From the NCBI RefSeq assembly GCF_009759685.1, contig NZ_CP046654.1, forward strand, positions 1,488,001-1,552,000: 64,000 nucleotides of DNA, given 5' to 3'. The notes beneath the pieces are model-generated. The model searched no databases. It saw only the letters and a program-made list of their open reading frames with translations, and was not told the origin of the DNA. Source of the DNA: Acinetobacter baumannii (GTDB lineage: Bacteria > Pseudomonadota > Gammaproteobacteria > Pseudomonadales > Moraxellaceae). Of the stretch, positions 9,343-16,956 are shown one piece after another. Each line of letters begins with the position of its first letter. Position 1 is the stretch's first letter. The position numbers were made by a program, and so were the translations under genes.

Positions 9343-10470
9343 ATGCAATTTACCGAAGAACAATTACTCATTCGTGATATGGCGAAAAGTTTCGCCCAAG
9401 AACAAATCAAGCCTAATGCCAGTGATTGGGATCGAGATGGAACTTTTCCAAAAGAAACTCTGACTCAAATGGGACAACTCGGTTTTATGGGAATGCTTGT
9501 TTCAGAGGAATGGGGTGGTTCAGACACGGGTAACTTAGCCTATGTACTGGCACTCGAGGAAGTTGCAGCAGCGGATGGGGCAACCTCGACCATTATGAGT
9601 GTACATAACTCGGTTGGTTGTGTGCCTATTTTAAAATTTGGGACTGACGAGCAAAAAGAGCGCTTTTTAAAACCTTTGGCACAAGGTGAAATGATAGGAG
9701 CTTTTGCCTTAACCGAACCGCATACTGGCTCAGATGCAGCAGCCATCAAGACCCGTGCGGTAAAAGATGGCGACGATTACATTTTAAATGGTGCCAAGCA
9801 GTTTATTACCTCGGGTAATAATGCCGGTGTCATTATCGTGTTTGCTGTGACCGATCCGAGCGCAGGTAAAAAGGGGATTAGTGCATTTTTAGTCCCACGC
9901 GAGACACCGGGTTATGAAGTGATTCGTGTAGAAGAAAAGTTAGGTCTGCATGCTTCAGATACCTGCCAAATTGCGCTGACAGATGTACGCATCCATAAAA
10001 GTCTCATGCTGGGTAAAGAAGGTGAAGGCCTGAAAATTGCTCTCGCCAATTTAGAAGGTGGACGTATTGGTATTGCTGCACAAGCAGTCGGTCTAGCACG
10101 TGCGGCGCTCGAAGAAGCAACTCGTTATGCCAAAGAGCGTATTACTTTTGGAAAACCAATTTTTGAGCATCAAACCATCGCGTTTCGCCTTGCTAGCATG
10201 GCAACTGAAATTGAAGCAGCGAGACAACTGGTTCACTACGCTGCACGTCTCAAAGAAGCAGGCCAACCGTGTTTGAATGAAGCTTCAATGGCCAAACTAT
10301 TTGCTTCAGAAATGACGGAACGTGTGTGCTCAAATGCCTTACAAGTGTTTGGTGGCTATGGTTATCTCAGAGATTTCCCAATTGAACGTATTTATCGTGA
10401 TGCCCGTATTTGTCAAATTTACGAAGGCACAAGTGATATTCAACGTTTAGTCATCGCACGTAGTCTATAA
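9343..10470 (+). CDS. Acyl-CoA dehydrogenase, probably isobutyryl-CoA specific
   Basis: A 375-aa FAD-dependent acyl-CoA dehydrogenase of the usual family length. The catalytic base is Glu361 in [10 protein letters not shown], and [13 protein letters not shown] with QFITSGNNA are FAD/substrate motifs. In this operon it most likely oxidises isobutyryl-CoA to methacrylyl-CoA, feeding the enoyl-CoA hydratase encoded next. Substrate preference is inferred; short/branched-chain acyl-CoA dehydrogenases are hard to separate by eye. Confidence 0.9.
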   Translation: MQFTEEQLLIRDMAKSFAQEQIKPNASDWDRDGTFPKETLTQMGQLGFMGMLVSEEWGGSDTGNLAYVLALEEVAAADGATSTIMSVHNSVGCVPILKFGTDEQKERFLKPLAQGEMIGAFALTEPHTGSDAAAIKTRAVKDGDDYILNGAKQFITSGNNAGVIIVFAVTDPSAGKKGISAFLVPRETPGYEVIRVEEKLGLHASDTCQIALTDVRIHKSLMLGKEGEGLKIALANLEGGRIGIAAQAVGLARAALEEATRYAKERITFGKPIFEHQTIAFRLASMATEIEAARQLVHYAARLKEAGQPCLNEASMAKLFASEMTERVCSNALQVFGGYGYLRDFPIERIYRDARICQIYEGTSDIQRLVIARSL

Positions 10471-10491
10471 AACCAGAACAAGGAATAAATA

Positions 10492-11265
10492 ATGCAGTGG
10501 CAAAGTATTTTATTAGAAAAGCGTAATGGGGTTGGATTGATTACCTTAAATCGCCCTCAAGCGCTCAATGCCTTAAATAGTGAATTAATTAGTGAAATTA
10601 ATCAGGCATTAGATCAACTCGAGAAAGATCGCGAAATTGGCTGCATCGTATTGGCAGGCTCAGAAAAAGCTTTTGCCGCAGGGGCTGACATTAAAGAAAT
10701 GGCCGATTTGGTTTTCCCCGATATTTATTTAGATGACTTTTTCCATCTTGCAGACCGTATTGCACAGCGCCGTAAACCTTTAATTGCTGCGGTGAGTGGT
10801 TATGCATTGGGTGGTGGCTGTGAATTAGCACTCATGTGTGACTTTATTTATTGTGCTGATAACGCCAAGTTTGGTTTACCCGAAGTCACTTTAGGGGTAA
10901 TTCCGGGTATTGGTGGGACACAGCGTTTAACCCATGCCATTGGTAAAGCGAAAGCAATGGAAATGTGCCTTACCGCTCGTCAAATGGGTGCAGTAGAGGC
11001 AGAACAAAGTGGTTTGGTTGCACGTGTGTTTAGTAAAGAAGAATTACTTGAACAAACCTTGCAAGCCGCTGAAAAAATCGCAGCACGGTCTTTAACTGCA
11101 AATATGATGCTCAAAGAAACCATTAACCGAGCTTTTGAGGTGAACCTTACCGAAGGTTTACGTTTTGAACGTCGCATGTTCCACTCCATTTTTGCAACTG
11201 CGGACCAAAAAGAAGGCATGCAGGCATTTGTTGAAAAACGGCAGGCAAATTTTAAAAATCAGTAA
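10492..11265 (+). CDS. Enoyl-CoA hydratase (methacrylyl-CoA hydration)
   Basis: A 257-aa crotonase-fold enzyme. Both acid/base glutamates of hydratases are present: Glu111 in GGGCELAL and Glu131 in LPEVTLGVIPG, with the oxyanion-hole segment AFAAGADIKEM. In context it should hydrate methacrylyl-CoA to 3-hydroxyisobutyryl-CoA. The gene lies 21 bp after the dehydrogenase gene and 12 bp before the hydrolase gene, within one operon. Confidence 0.92.
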   Translation: MQWQSILLEKRNGVGLITLNRPQALNALNSELISEINQALDQLEKDREIGCIVLAGSEKAFAAGADIKEMADLVFPDIYLDDFFHLADRIAQRRKPLIAAVSGYALGGGCELALMCDFIYCADNAKFGLPEVTLGVIPGIGGTQRLTHAIGKAKAMEMCLTARQMGAVEAEQSGLVARVFSKEELLEQTLQAAEKIAARSLTANMMLKETINRAFEVNLTEGLRFERRMFHSIFATADQKEGMQAFVEKRQANFKNQ

Positions 11266-11277
11266 GAGATCAATAAA

Positions 11278-12303
11278 ATGAATACAGAAAATCACTTAAT
11301 GATTGAGCGACAAGGTAAGCTTGGCGTGATCACCTTAGATCGTGTGACTCATCTCAATGCATTGTCGTTAGATATGATTGAAGGAATTGGCGCCCAATTG
11401 GAGTTGTGGCGAAATGATGCTGCTGTTCAGGCGATCTTAATTAAATCAAATAGCCCAAAAGCCTTCTGTGCAGGTGGCGATATTCGCTATCTCTATGACA
11501 GTTATAAAAATGGCACAGCCGATTACAAAGGTTACTTTAGTGCCGAATATAAAATGCTCAATACACTGCGCGAATATGAAAAGCCAATCATCGTTGTGCT
11601 TGATGGCTATGTATTAGGTGGTGGTTTTGGCTTGGCTCAGGCGTGTCACATTGTGGTAAGCAGTGAAAAGTCCAGATTTGCCATGCCTGAAACAGCGATT
11701 GGTTTTTTCCCGGACGTTGGCGCAACTCATTTCCTGTCTCGCCTTGATGATATTGGCGTTTATATGGCAATTACGGGTGAGCAGATCAGCAGTAGCGATG
11801 CGCTCTATCTCGACTTAATTGACTACCATGTGCCAAGCGATCAGTTACAAGCTTTACAAGACGCTCTCGTCGAAGCGCCAAGCTTAAGTAAAGAGGGAAT
11901 TGAACACATCATTACCCGATTTATTACTCGTCCTGCCGAAAGTGAGCTCAAACAGTTGGCAGAAGGTATCCGTAAACACTTCGGATATCAGCATTTAGAT
12001 GAGATCGAACAAAGCCTTGAAAATGAAAAGGATGAGAGCTTAAAGACTTGGGCGAGTAAGATGCTTAGTATTTTGCAGCAGCGTTCATTTATTGCCAAAC
12101 AAACCAGCTTGAAACTGCAACATTTAGGCCGTGGACTTTCACTACAGCAGTGTATGCAGCTTGAGCGTGACTTACAGGATATCTGGTTTGAGCATGGTGA
12201 CTTTATTGAGGGCGTTCGTGCGCTCATTGTTGATAAAGATAAACAACCACGGTGGCAAGAACGTAATCCTGAGCTGGAACAAATTTTAGAAAAACTAAGC
12301 TAA
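11278..12303 (+). CDS. 3-hydroxyisobutyryl-CoA hydrolase
   Basis: A 341-aa crotonase-superfamily protein with the longer C-terminus typical of HIBCH enzymes. Features are AFCAGGDIRYLY, GGGFGLAQAC and MPETAIGFFPDVGATHF with Glu138 and the PDVG aspartate, which fit CoA thioester hydrolysis rather than hydration. It releases free 3-hydroxyisobutyrate for MmsB, completing the route from isobutyryl-CoA to propionyl-CoA encoded by this operon. Confidence 0.92.
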   Translation: MNTENHLMIERQGKLGVITLDRVTHLNALSLDMIEGIGAQLELWRNDAAVQAILIKSNSPKAFCAGGDIRYLYDSYKNGTADYKGYFSAEYKMLNTLREYEKPIIVVLDGYVLGGGFGLAQACHIVVSSEKSRFAMPETAIGFFPDVGATHFLSRLDDIGVYMAITGEQISSSDALYLDLIDYHVPSDQLQALQDALVEAPSLSKEGIEHIITRFITRPAESELKQLAEGIRKHFGYQHLDEIEQSLENEKDESLKTWASKMLSILQQRSFIAKQTSLKLQHLGRGLSLQQCMQLERDLQDIWFEHGDFIEGVRALIVDKDKQPRWQERNPELEQILEKLS

Positions 12304-12354
12304 ACCATTTTTTAAACACATAAAAAGCTTAAGGAGATCAAGCGAGACCTGAAC

Positions 12355-12384
12355 ATGCTTATGGTCAGGACAGATCATAAGCAT
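12355..12384 (+). other. Leader hairpin before the MHS transporter gene
   Basis: ATGCTTATG (12355-12363) and CATAAGCAT (12376-12384) form a perfect 9-bp stem. An alternative, mutually exclusive pairing of CCTGA with TCAGG overlaps it. No T-tract follows. It sits in the 119-bp gap upstream of the transporter gene and may tune its expression. Confidence 0.35.
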
Positions 12385-12422
12385 AAAAAGACAAAACAAG
12401 AAAATCTAAAAAGGACATTACG

Positions 12423-13775
12423 ATGCAAACAATACATGGAAACGGTTCACATCCTAAAAAGTCGTCACATCGATTAGCAGGCATCTCTAGCATGGTCGGC
12501 ACCACGATTGAGTGGTATGACTTTTTTGTTTATGGTGCAGCAGCAGCCCTCATTTTTAACAAGTTATTTTTCCCAAATCTGGACCCACTTACAGGTGTGC
12601 TTGCAGCATTTGCAACCTATGCTGTTGGGTTTATTGGGCGGCCTTTAGGGGGGTTAGTCTTTGGCCATTTCGGTGACAAGATTGGCCGTAAGTCAATGTT
12701 GTTGCTAACGCTGATGCTCATGGGGATTCCAACCGTACTGATTGGCCTCTTACCGACTTACGAATCAATTGGATATTGGGCTGCAATTGGCTTGGTGATC
12801 TTGCGATTTATTCAAGGTATGGCCATGGGCGGTGAGTGGGGCGGTGCCGTGCTTATGGCAGTAGAACATGCACCCGAAGGTGGTAAAGGGTTTTGGGGAA
12901 GTTTGCCTCAAGCCAGTACCGGTGGGGGCTTAATGCTCGCCTCAATCGCACTAGGACTGGTGTCGTTATTACCTGAGCAAGCATTGTTTAGCTGGGGCTG
13001 GCGATTACCATTTCTTGCCAGCATTATTTTACTGGCAGTGGGTTGGTATATTCGTGTAAAAGTGCCTGAGTCACCAGACTTTGAAAAAGTAAAACAACAG
13101 TCCGAAGAAGTCAAAGTTCCGGCTTTTCAGGTTTTTAAAAATCATCCAAAGCAACTCATCACCATTATTTTGGCGAGAGCTGCTGAAAATGCATGGTTCT
13201 ATATTGCTTCAACCTTTACGTTAGCTTACACCACCACACAATTAGGTATTCCACGACAAGACATTTTGTTTGCCACCATTTGCGGTGCAGCCGTGATTTT
13301 ATTTATGACGCCGTTATGCGGACATTTGTCCGATAAAGTCGGTCAACGCAATATGTTTATGTTTGGTCTATGCGTATTGGCACTTTATTCTTATCCATTT
13401 TTTAGCATGCTCAATACCAAAGATCCGGTACTGGTCTGGACGGCAATTGTTTTGGCAATTGGTGTGGTGTTTCCGATTATGTATGCGCCACAAGCTCAGC
13501 TTTTTGCGCGTCAATTTCCTGCTGAAATTCGTTATAGCGGTATTTCGATTTCGGTACAGTTGGCAGGTGTTTTGGGTGGTGGTTTAGCCCCTATGATTGC
13601 CACTAAACTGCTCAGTATTGGGCAAGGCAATCCATATTTAATTATGTTTTATATCGGAAGTATGGCTGTAGTTGCGATTATATCGACATCATTTATGCCG
13701 CGTGATTGGAGCTATAAAAAGGATGAGACTTATTATAAGAAAGCAAACCTAAATCTAAAAACCAAGATTGATTGA
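12423..13775 (+). CDS. MFS transporter of the metabolite:H+ symporter (MHS) type
   Basis: A 450-aa inner-membrane transporter with about 12 membrane segments. The N-terminal motif TTIEWYDFFVYG, then GHFGDKIGRKSML and RFIQGMAMGGEWGGAVLM, are signatures of the MHS branch (ShiA/ProP/KgtP relatives). As the last gene of the valine/isobutyrate operon it probably imports a short or branched carboxylate that the upstream acyl-CoA synthetase activates. The substrate is not readable from sequence. Confidence 0.88.
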   Translation: MQTIHGNGSHPKKSSHRLAGISSMVGTTIEWYDFFVYGAAAALIFNKLFFPNLDPLTGVLAAFATYAVGFIGRPLGGLVFGHFGDKIGRKSMLLLTLMLMGIPTVLIGLLPTYESIGYWAAIGLVILRFIQGMAMGGEWGGAVLMAVEHAPEGGKGFWGSLPQASTGGGLMLASIALGLVSLLPEQALFSWGWRLPFLASIILLAVGWYIRVKVPESPDFEKVKQQSEEVKVPAFQVFKNHPKQLITIILARAAENAWFYIASTFTLAYTTTQLGIPRQDILFATICGAAVILFMTPLCGHLSDKVGQRNMFMFGLCVLALYSYPFFSMLNTKDPVLVWTAIVLAIGVVFPIMYAPQAQLFARQFPAEIRYSGISISVQLAGVLGGGLAPMIATKLLSIGQGNPYLIMFYIGSMAVVAIISTSFMPRDWSYKKDETYYKKANLNLKTKID

Positions 13776-13787
13776 TATGTAAAAATT

Positions 13788-13820
13788 AGGACTCATACCC
13801 CACGGATAGGCATGAGTCCT
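13788..13820. terminator. Hairpin between MHS transporter gene and abaI
   Basis: AGGACTCAT (13788-13796) pairs with ATGAGTCCT (13812-13820). It separates convergent genes; weak A/T tracts flank both sides, so a bidirectional terminator is likely. Confidence 0.65.
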
Positions 13821-13830
13821 ATATAAGAAA

Positions 13831-14382
13831 TTAGATATCAATCAAGCATGCAAACATCGAATATCCATCAATCGTCATTGGTGGACCTGCACGATGGGCA
13901 CGAAAACCCGCAGCACGTAATAAACGTTCTACTCCAAGAGGAGAAGTCGTAATGAGTTGTTTTGCGCCTTGTTCTCTTGCAAAGTTGATTGCTTCTTGCA
14001 GAATTGCAATTGAGACCGGTGATGACACAGCCTGACTGCTAGAGGAAGGCGGATTTGAAAAATCTACGGCTGAAAACCTTGATAATTCCCAAATTTCTGG
14101 TGAGCAGGGAATAGGCATTCCATTGAGAAGTTGGGGAAATATTGCCCCGAGTAAATAGGGTTGTGTGGTGGGTAGTAGTCTGGCACAACCAATGATATTG
14201 GATTCTCTGTCTTGAGCCACGACATAAGCTGTATCGATTTTATCAAATTGATCTAGTTCTTCATCGTTTGGACAGTTCAACTCCCAACCCAAATATTCAA
14301 CAAATACCCTGTAGCGGTAACTTTTAAATTTGGTATATAAGCCTTCTGAAAAATTGTTTTGAAATCCAGCAATAATATTCAT
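13831..14382 (-). CDS. abaI: Acyl-homoserine-lactone synthase AbaI
   Basis: A 183-aa LuxI-family enzyme that makes an N-acyl-homoserine lactone from acyl-ACP and S-adenosylmethionine; A. baumannii AbaI is known to make mainly N-(3-hydroxydodecanoyl)-HSL. Family residues are visible in YRYRVFVEYLGWEL, FDKIDTAYVVAQD, GCARLLPTTQPYLL and EIWELSRFSAVD. I use the ATG at 14382 (MNIIAGFQNN), the length of published AbaI; the open frame extends five residues upstream. A lux box about 66 bp upstream should give AbaR-dependent positive feedback. Confidence 0.97.
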   Translation of the reverse strand: MNIIAGFQNNFSEGLYTKFKSYRYRVFVEYLGWELNCPNDEELDQFDKIDTAYVVAQDRESNIIGCARLLPTTQPYLLGAIFPQLLNGMPIPCSPEIWELSRFSAVDFSNPPSSSSQAVSSPVSIAILQEAINFAREQGAKQLITTSPLGVERLLRAAGFRAHRAGPPMTIDGYSMFACLIDI

Positions 14383-14440
14383 TACAAGTGCTTCCACTTA
14401 TTTTTCAAGTGACTTTACTGAACAGCTGGAAAGGCGGTAA

Positions 14441-14456
14441 CTGTAAGAATTTACAG
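14441..14456. promoter_or_regulatory. lux box of abaI
   Basis: CTGTAAGAATTTACAG is a perfect inverted repeat; on the abaI strand it reads CTGTAAATTCTTACAG, which I recall as the published A. baumannii lux box. Its centre is about 66 bp before the abaI ATG. A TAAAGT on the minus strand near 14413-14418 is a plausible -10. The box starts 5 bp from the abaM stop end at 14461. Confidence 0.9.
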
Positions 14457-14460
14457 GTTT

Positions 14461-14877
14461 CTAAGAGAAGGTTTGACTTAATGAAGACTTGGTTAATGAC
14501 GTATTGATTTGGGCATAAATAAACGGTTCCCAGAACAAAGTATCTATTTTTTTCTCGAGTAATGTTTCATTAATATCAAATCCGATATCCATACCAGATA
14601 CGTCAACAATCATGATATTGCTTCGAGGTAACCCCACTCGTTTTACGGTAGTGATGCCATTATTCTCAATGAGTTCCCAATCCCATCCGGTACTTAAAGC
14701 TGGAGTTTGTGAAGTTGCCCATTCAGTAAAACCATAATAGAAAATTTGAGACGCTTCAGTATGTCTAGATTCAACGGTAGAGATGATATGTCGGAGAGGA
14801 TAACTCATGAGTTGGTTTTCGTTCATTCGAATAAAACCATCTGTTGAGATAGAGAAATGAGGGGGTATGCTAACCAT
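14461..14877 (-). CDS. abaM: AbaM, RsaM-like quorum-sensing modulator
   Basis: A 138-aa protein encoded between abaI and abaR. By position it is AbaM, described as an RsaM-like negative modulator of AbaI/AbaR signalling, biofilm and virulence in A. baumannii. I see no classical DNA-binding motif; notable segments are GWDWELIENNGITTVKRVGLPRS and an aromatic C-terminal part. An in-frame TAA twelve bases before the ATG limits the start; the internal Met18 is an alternative. It lies upstream of abaI on the same strand, with the abaI lux box between the two genes. The name rests on synteny and memory of the locus. Confidence 0.8.
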   Translation of the reverse strand: MVSIPPHFSISTDGFIRMNENQLMSYPLRHIISTVESRHTEASQIFYYGFTEWATSQTPALSTGWDWELIENNGITTVKRVGLPRSNIMIVDVSGMDIGFDINETLLEKKIDTLFWEPFIYAQINTSLTKSSLSQTFS

Positions 14878-15635
14878 GCTACCTGCTTAAGTACCCTAAA
14901 TTAAGATTTAATGAATAAATAACATAAATTTTTGCCAATAAAATACTGTTATATTTAACATGTTAACTGTAATTTGTTAGCACATCTTTAAGCTCTTCTT
15001 ATTAGAGAGATTTTTAGATAAAAATTATTTTTTTAAAGAGAAACCTTCGATGGAGCTTATTAGATAGTCAATATTGCTACTACTTAAATACTAATTATAA
15101 GTATGAGGATTTTTACTTTAATTGATTGGTTTTTAAAGTATTATAATTATTTTTAGTTTTTATATATAAAAACTAAAAAAATTGGAGATATCGAATAATT
15201 GATAGACAATATTATTTAATTAAATTAATAAAAGCATACTATAAAGATTAAGTAGTCGACCTCTTTATAAATTAAAAAAATATATATTTTGGAATAAAAT
15301 GCATCGTGTAAATTTTAATTTTTAAAGCATAATCTGCGCATGAAATATAACAACCTTGAAAGCTTTCAGACATTTAGTTTATCTGAATAATTTGCAACCA
15401 TTTTGGGCTTAAAAGTGTTGTTAATTGGATGATGAATTCAAAATCTTTAATTGAGAGCTCTAATAGAAGAGTAGGCACCGAAAATATATTTAGCAACTTC
15501 AGAATCTTTTAGATTTTTGAAGGACTTTATGGAAATTACGGTAAAAGATTAGACCTACACTTCAATTTGATTGCTTGGATTCACAATATGCAACCGAATA
15601 AAAAATAGTCTGTGAATGGAGTCTAATGAGAGCAA
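14878..15635. other. 758-bp AT-rich interval between divergent abaM and abaR
   Basis: No convincing gene on either strand. The stretch is very AT-rich with many A- and T-tracts and should carry the abaM and abaR promoters. It holds a perfect 30-bp AT-only palindrome at 15150-15179, listed separately. Such DNA is a typical H-NS target. Confidence 0.6.
15150..15179. repeat. Perfect 30-bp palindrome in the abaM-abaR interval
   Basis: The inner 20 bp read AGTTTTTATATATAAAAACT (15155-15174), and five further T:A pairs extend it on both sides. Except for one G and one C it is only A/T. It could be a regulator-binding site, a cruciform/H-NS site, or a weak bidirectional terminator. Confidence 0.55.
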
Positions 15636-16352
15636 ATGGAAAGTTGGCAAGAGGATTTATTATCAGCATTTTTGGTGGTAAAAAATGAATACCAGTTGTT
15701 TGAGATCGTTAAATCTACCGCATCAAGGCTCGGATTTGACTATTGCGCTTATGGTATGCAATCACCCTTATCTATTGCTGAACCAAAAACGATTATGTTG
15801 AATAATTATCCAGAAGCATGGCAGAAACGTTATGTGGAACGGCAATATGTGAAGATAGATCCAACTGTGCAGCATTGTATGGCATCACTTCAACCTCTTG
15901 TTTGGTCGAGTCAATCTGCAAAGACACAGGCAGAAAAAGATTTTTGGGAGGAAGCGCGTTCTTATGGTTTAAATGTCGGTTGGGCTCAGTCAAGCCGTGA
16001 TTTTATTGGGACCCGAGGAATGCTAACACTGGCAAGATCCAATGACCAGTTATCAGAAAAAGAGCAAAAAGCACAATATACGAATATGTACTGGTTGACT
16101 CAAACAGTGCATTCCAGCATTGCTAAAATAGTAAATGATGTAGAGTTTGCTAAATTCAATCTTTATTTAACGAACAGGGAAAAAGAGGCGCTACGTTGGA
16201 CTGCCGAAGGCAAAACGTCAGCAGAAATAGCTCAGATTCTTGGAGTAACTGAAAGAACCGTAAATTTCCATCTCAGTAACTCCATGCAAAAGTTAAATGT
16301 AAATAATAAAATTTCAGCAGCTATTCGAGCTGTAATGCTAGGGCTTTTGTAG
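15636..16352 (+). CDS. abaR: LuxR-family AHL receptor AbaR
   Basis: A 238-aa quorum-sensing activator. Residues about 10-165 form the autoinducer-binding domain with the family's conserved aromatics (YCAYG, WQKRYVERQYVKIDPTV, PLVWSS and WEEARSYGLNVG), and residues about 172-238 the LuxR helix-turn-helix (LTNREKEALRWTAEGKTSAEIA then TVNFHLSNSMQKL). It should bind the AbaI product and the CTGTAA-N4-TTACAG boxes at abaI and before the lipopeptide operon. The gene is unlinked in transcription from abaI and has long AT-rich DNA on both sides. Confidence 0.96.
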   Translation: MESWQEDLLSAFLVVKNEYQLFEIVKSTASRLGFDYCAYGMQSPLSIAEPKTIMLNNYPEAWQKRYVERQYVKIDPTVQHCMASLQPLVWSSQSAKTQAEKDFWEEARSYGLNVGWAQSSRDFIGTRGMLTLARSNDQLSEKEQKAQYTNMYWLTQTVHSSIAKIVNDVEFAKFNLYLTNREKEALRWTAEGKTSAEIAQILGVTERTVNFHLSNSMQKLNVNNKISAAIRAVMLGLL

Positions 16353-16956
16353 AGAGTATAAATAACACAGGAATTTAATATTAAAATTAAATGGAATAAA
16401 TAATTTTAAGATTTATATGTTTGATTTAAGTTAATCAAATGTTTTAAATTTAAGGAAATATAATAAATTGATTTTTAATATTAAAATAAAAATATCCATT
16501 TATTTGCTTTTATATTATATTCATAAGTATCTATATAAATATAATAATCTAATTTTTAATTTATATTATTTTTTATATATTTTTTAAAAATATTTACTCT
16601 AGAGTTAAAAAATAATGATGCAACTGTTTAAGAGTAAAAACCTTCAAAGACTTGGCTTATGCGTATCTAAATTAGGAATAGGTGAGGCATTAATTTAAAA
16701 TAATGATAAGAAATTAAAAATATATAACTGAACAAAAATGATTCATATAAAGGATTTAGCTTCTTAATTTTCAATAAGAGACCACTAACCTGTAAACACT
16801 TACAGGTGTAATAAGTAACACTCACACATAAAATATAATGTGAATTTATATTTTAAATAAAAAGTATATTTATTCTTTTATTAAGAAACCTAGCAAGAAA
16901 TGTCGTTTCTGAATTAGCAGATTTTAAAGGTTAATTATAATTAATCGGAGTAAGTT
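16353..16956. other. 604-bp AT-rich interval between abaR and the lipopeptide operon
   Basis: No gene is supported. A weak AT hairpin (TTTGATT 16420-16426 with AATCAAA 16433-16439, then TGTTTT) may terminate abaR. The right part holds the lux box and -10 of the biosynthetic operon. The rest is A/T-tract DNA. Confidence 0.6.
16789..16806 (+). promoter_or_regulatory. lux box of the lipopeptide operon
   Basis: CCTGTAAACACTTACAGG is an 18-bp inverted repeat with the same CTGTAA/TTACAG half-sites as the abaI box and a different 4-bp centre. A consensus -10, TATAAT, lies at 16834-16839, without a good -35, as expected for an activator-dependent promoter. The message would start near 16846, leaving a leader of about 110 nt. 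Confidence 0.88.
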
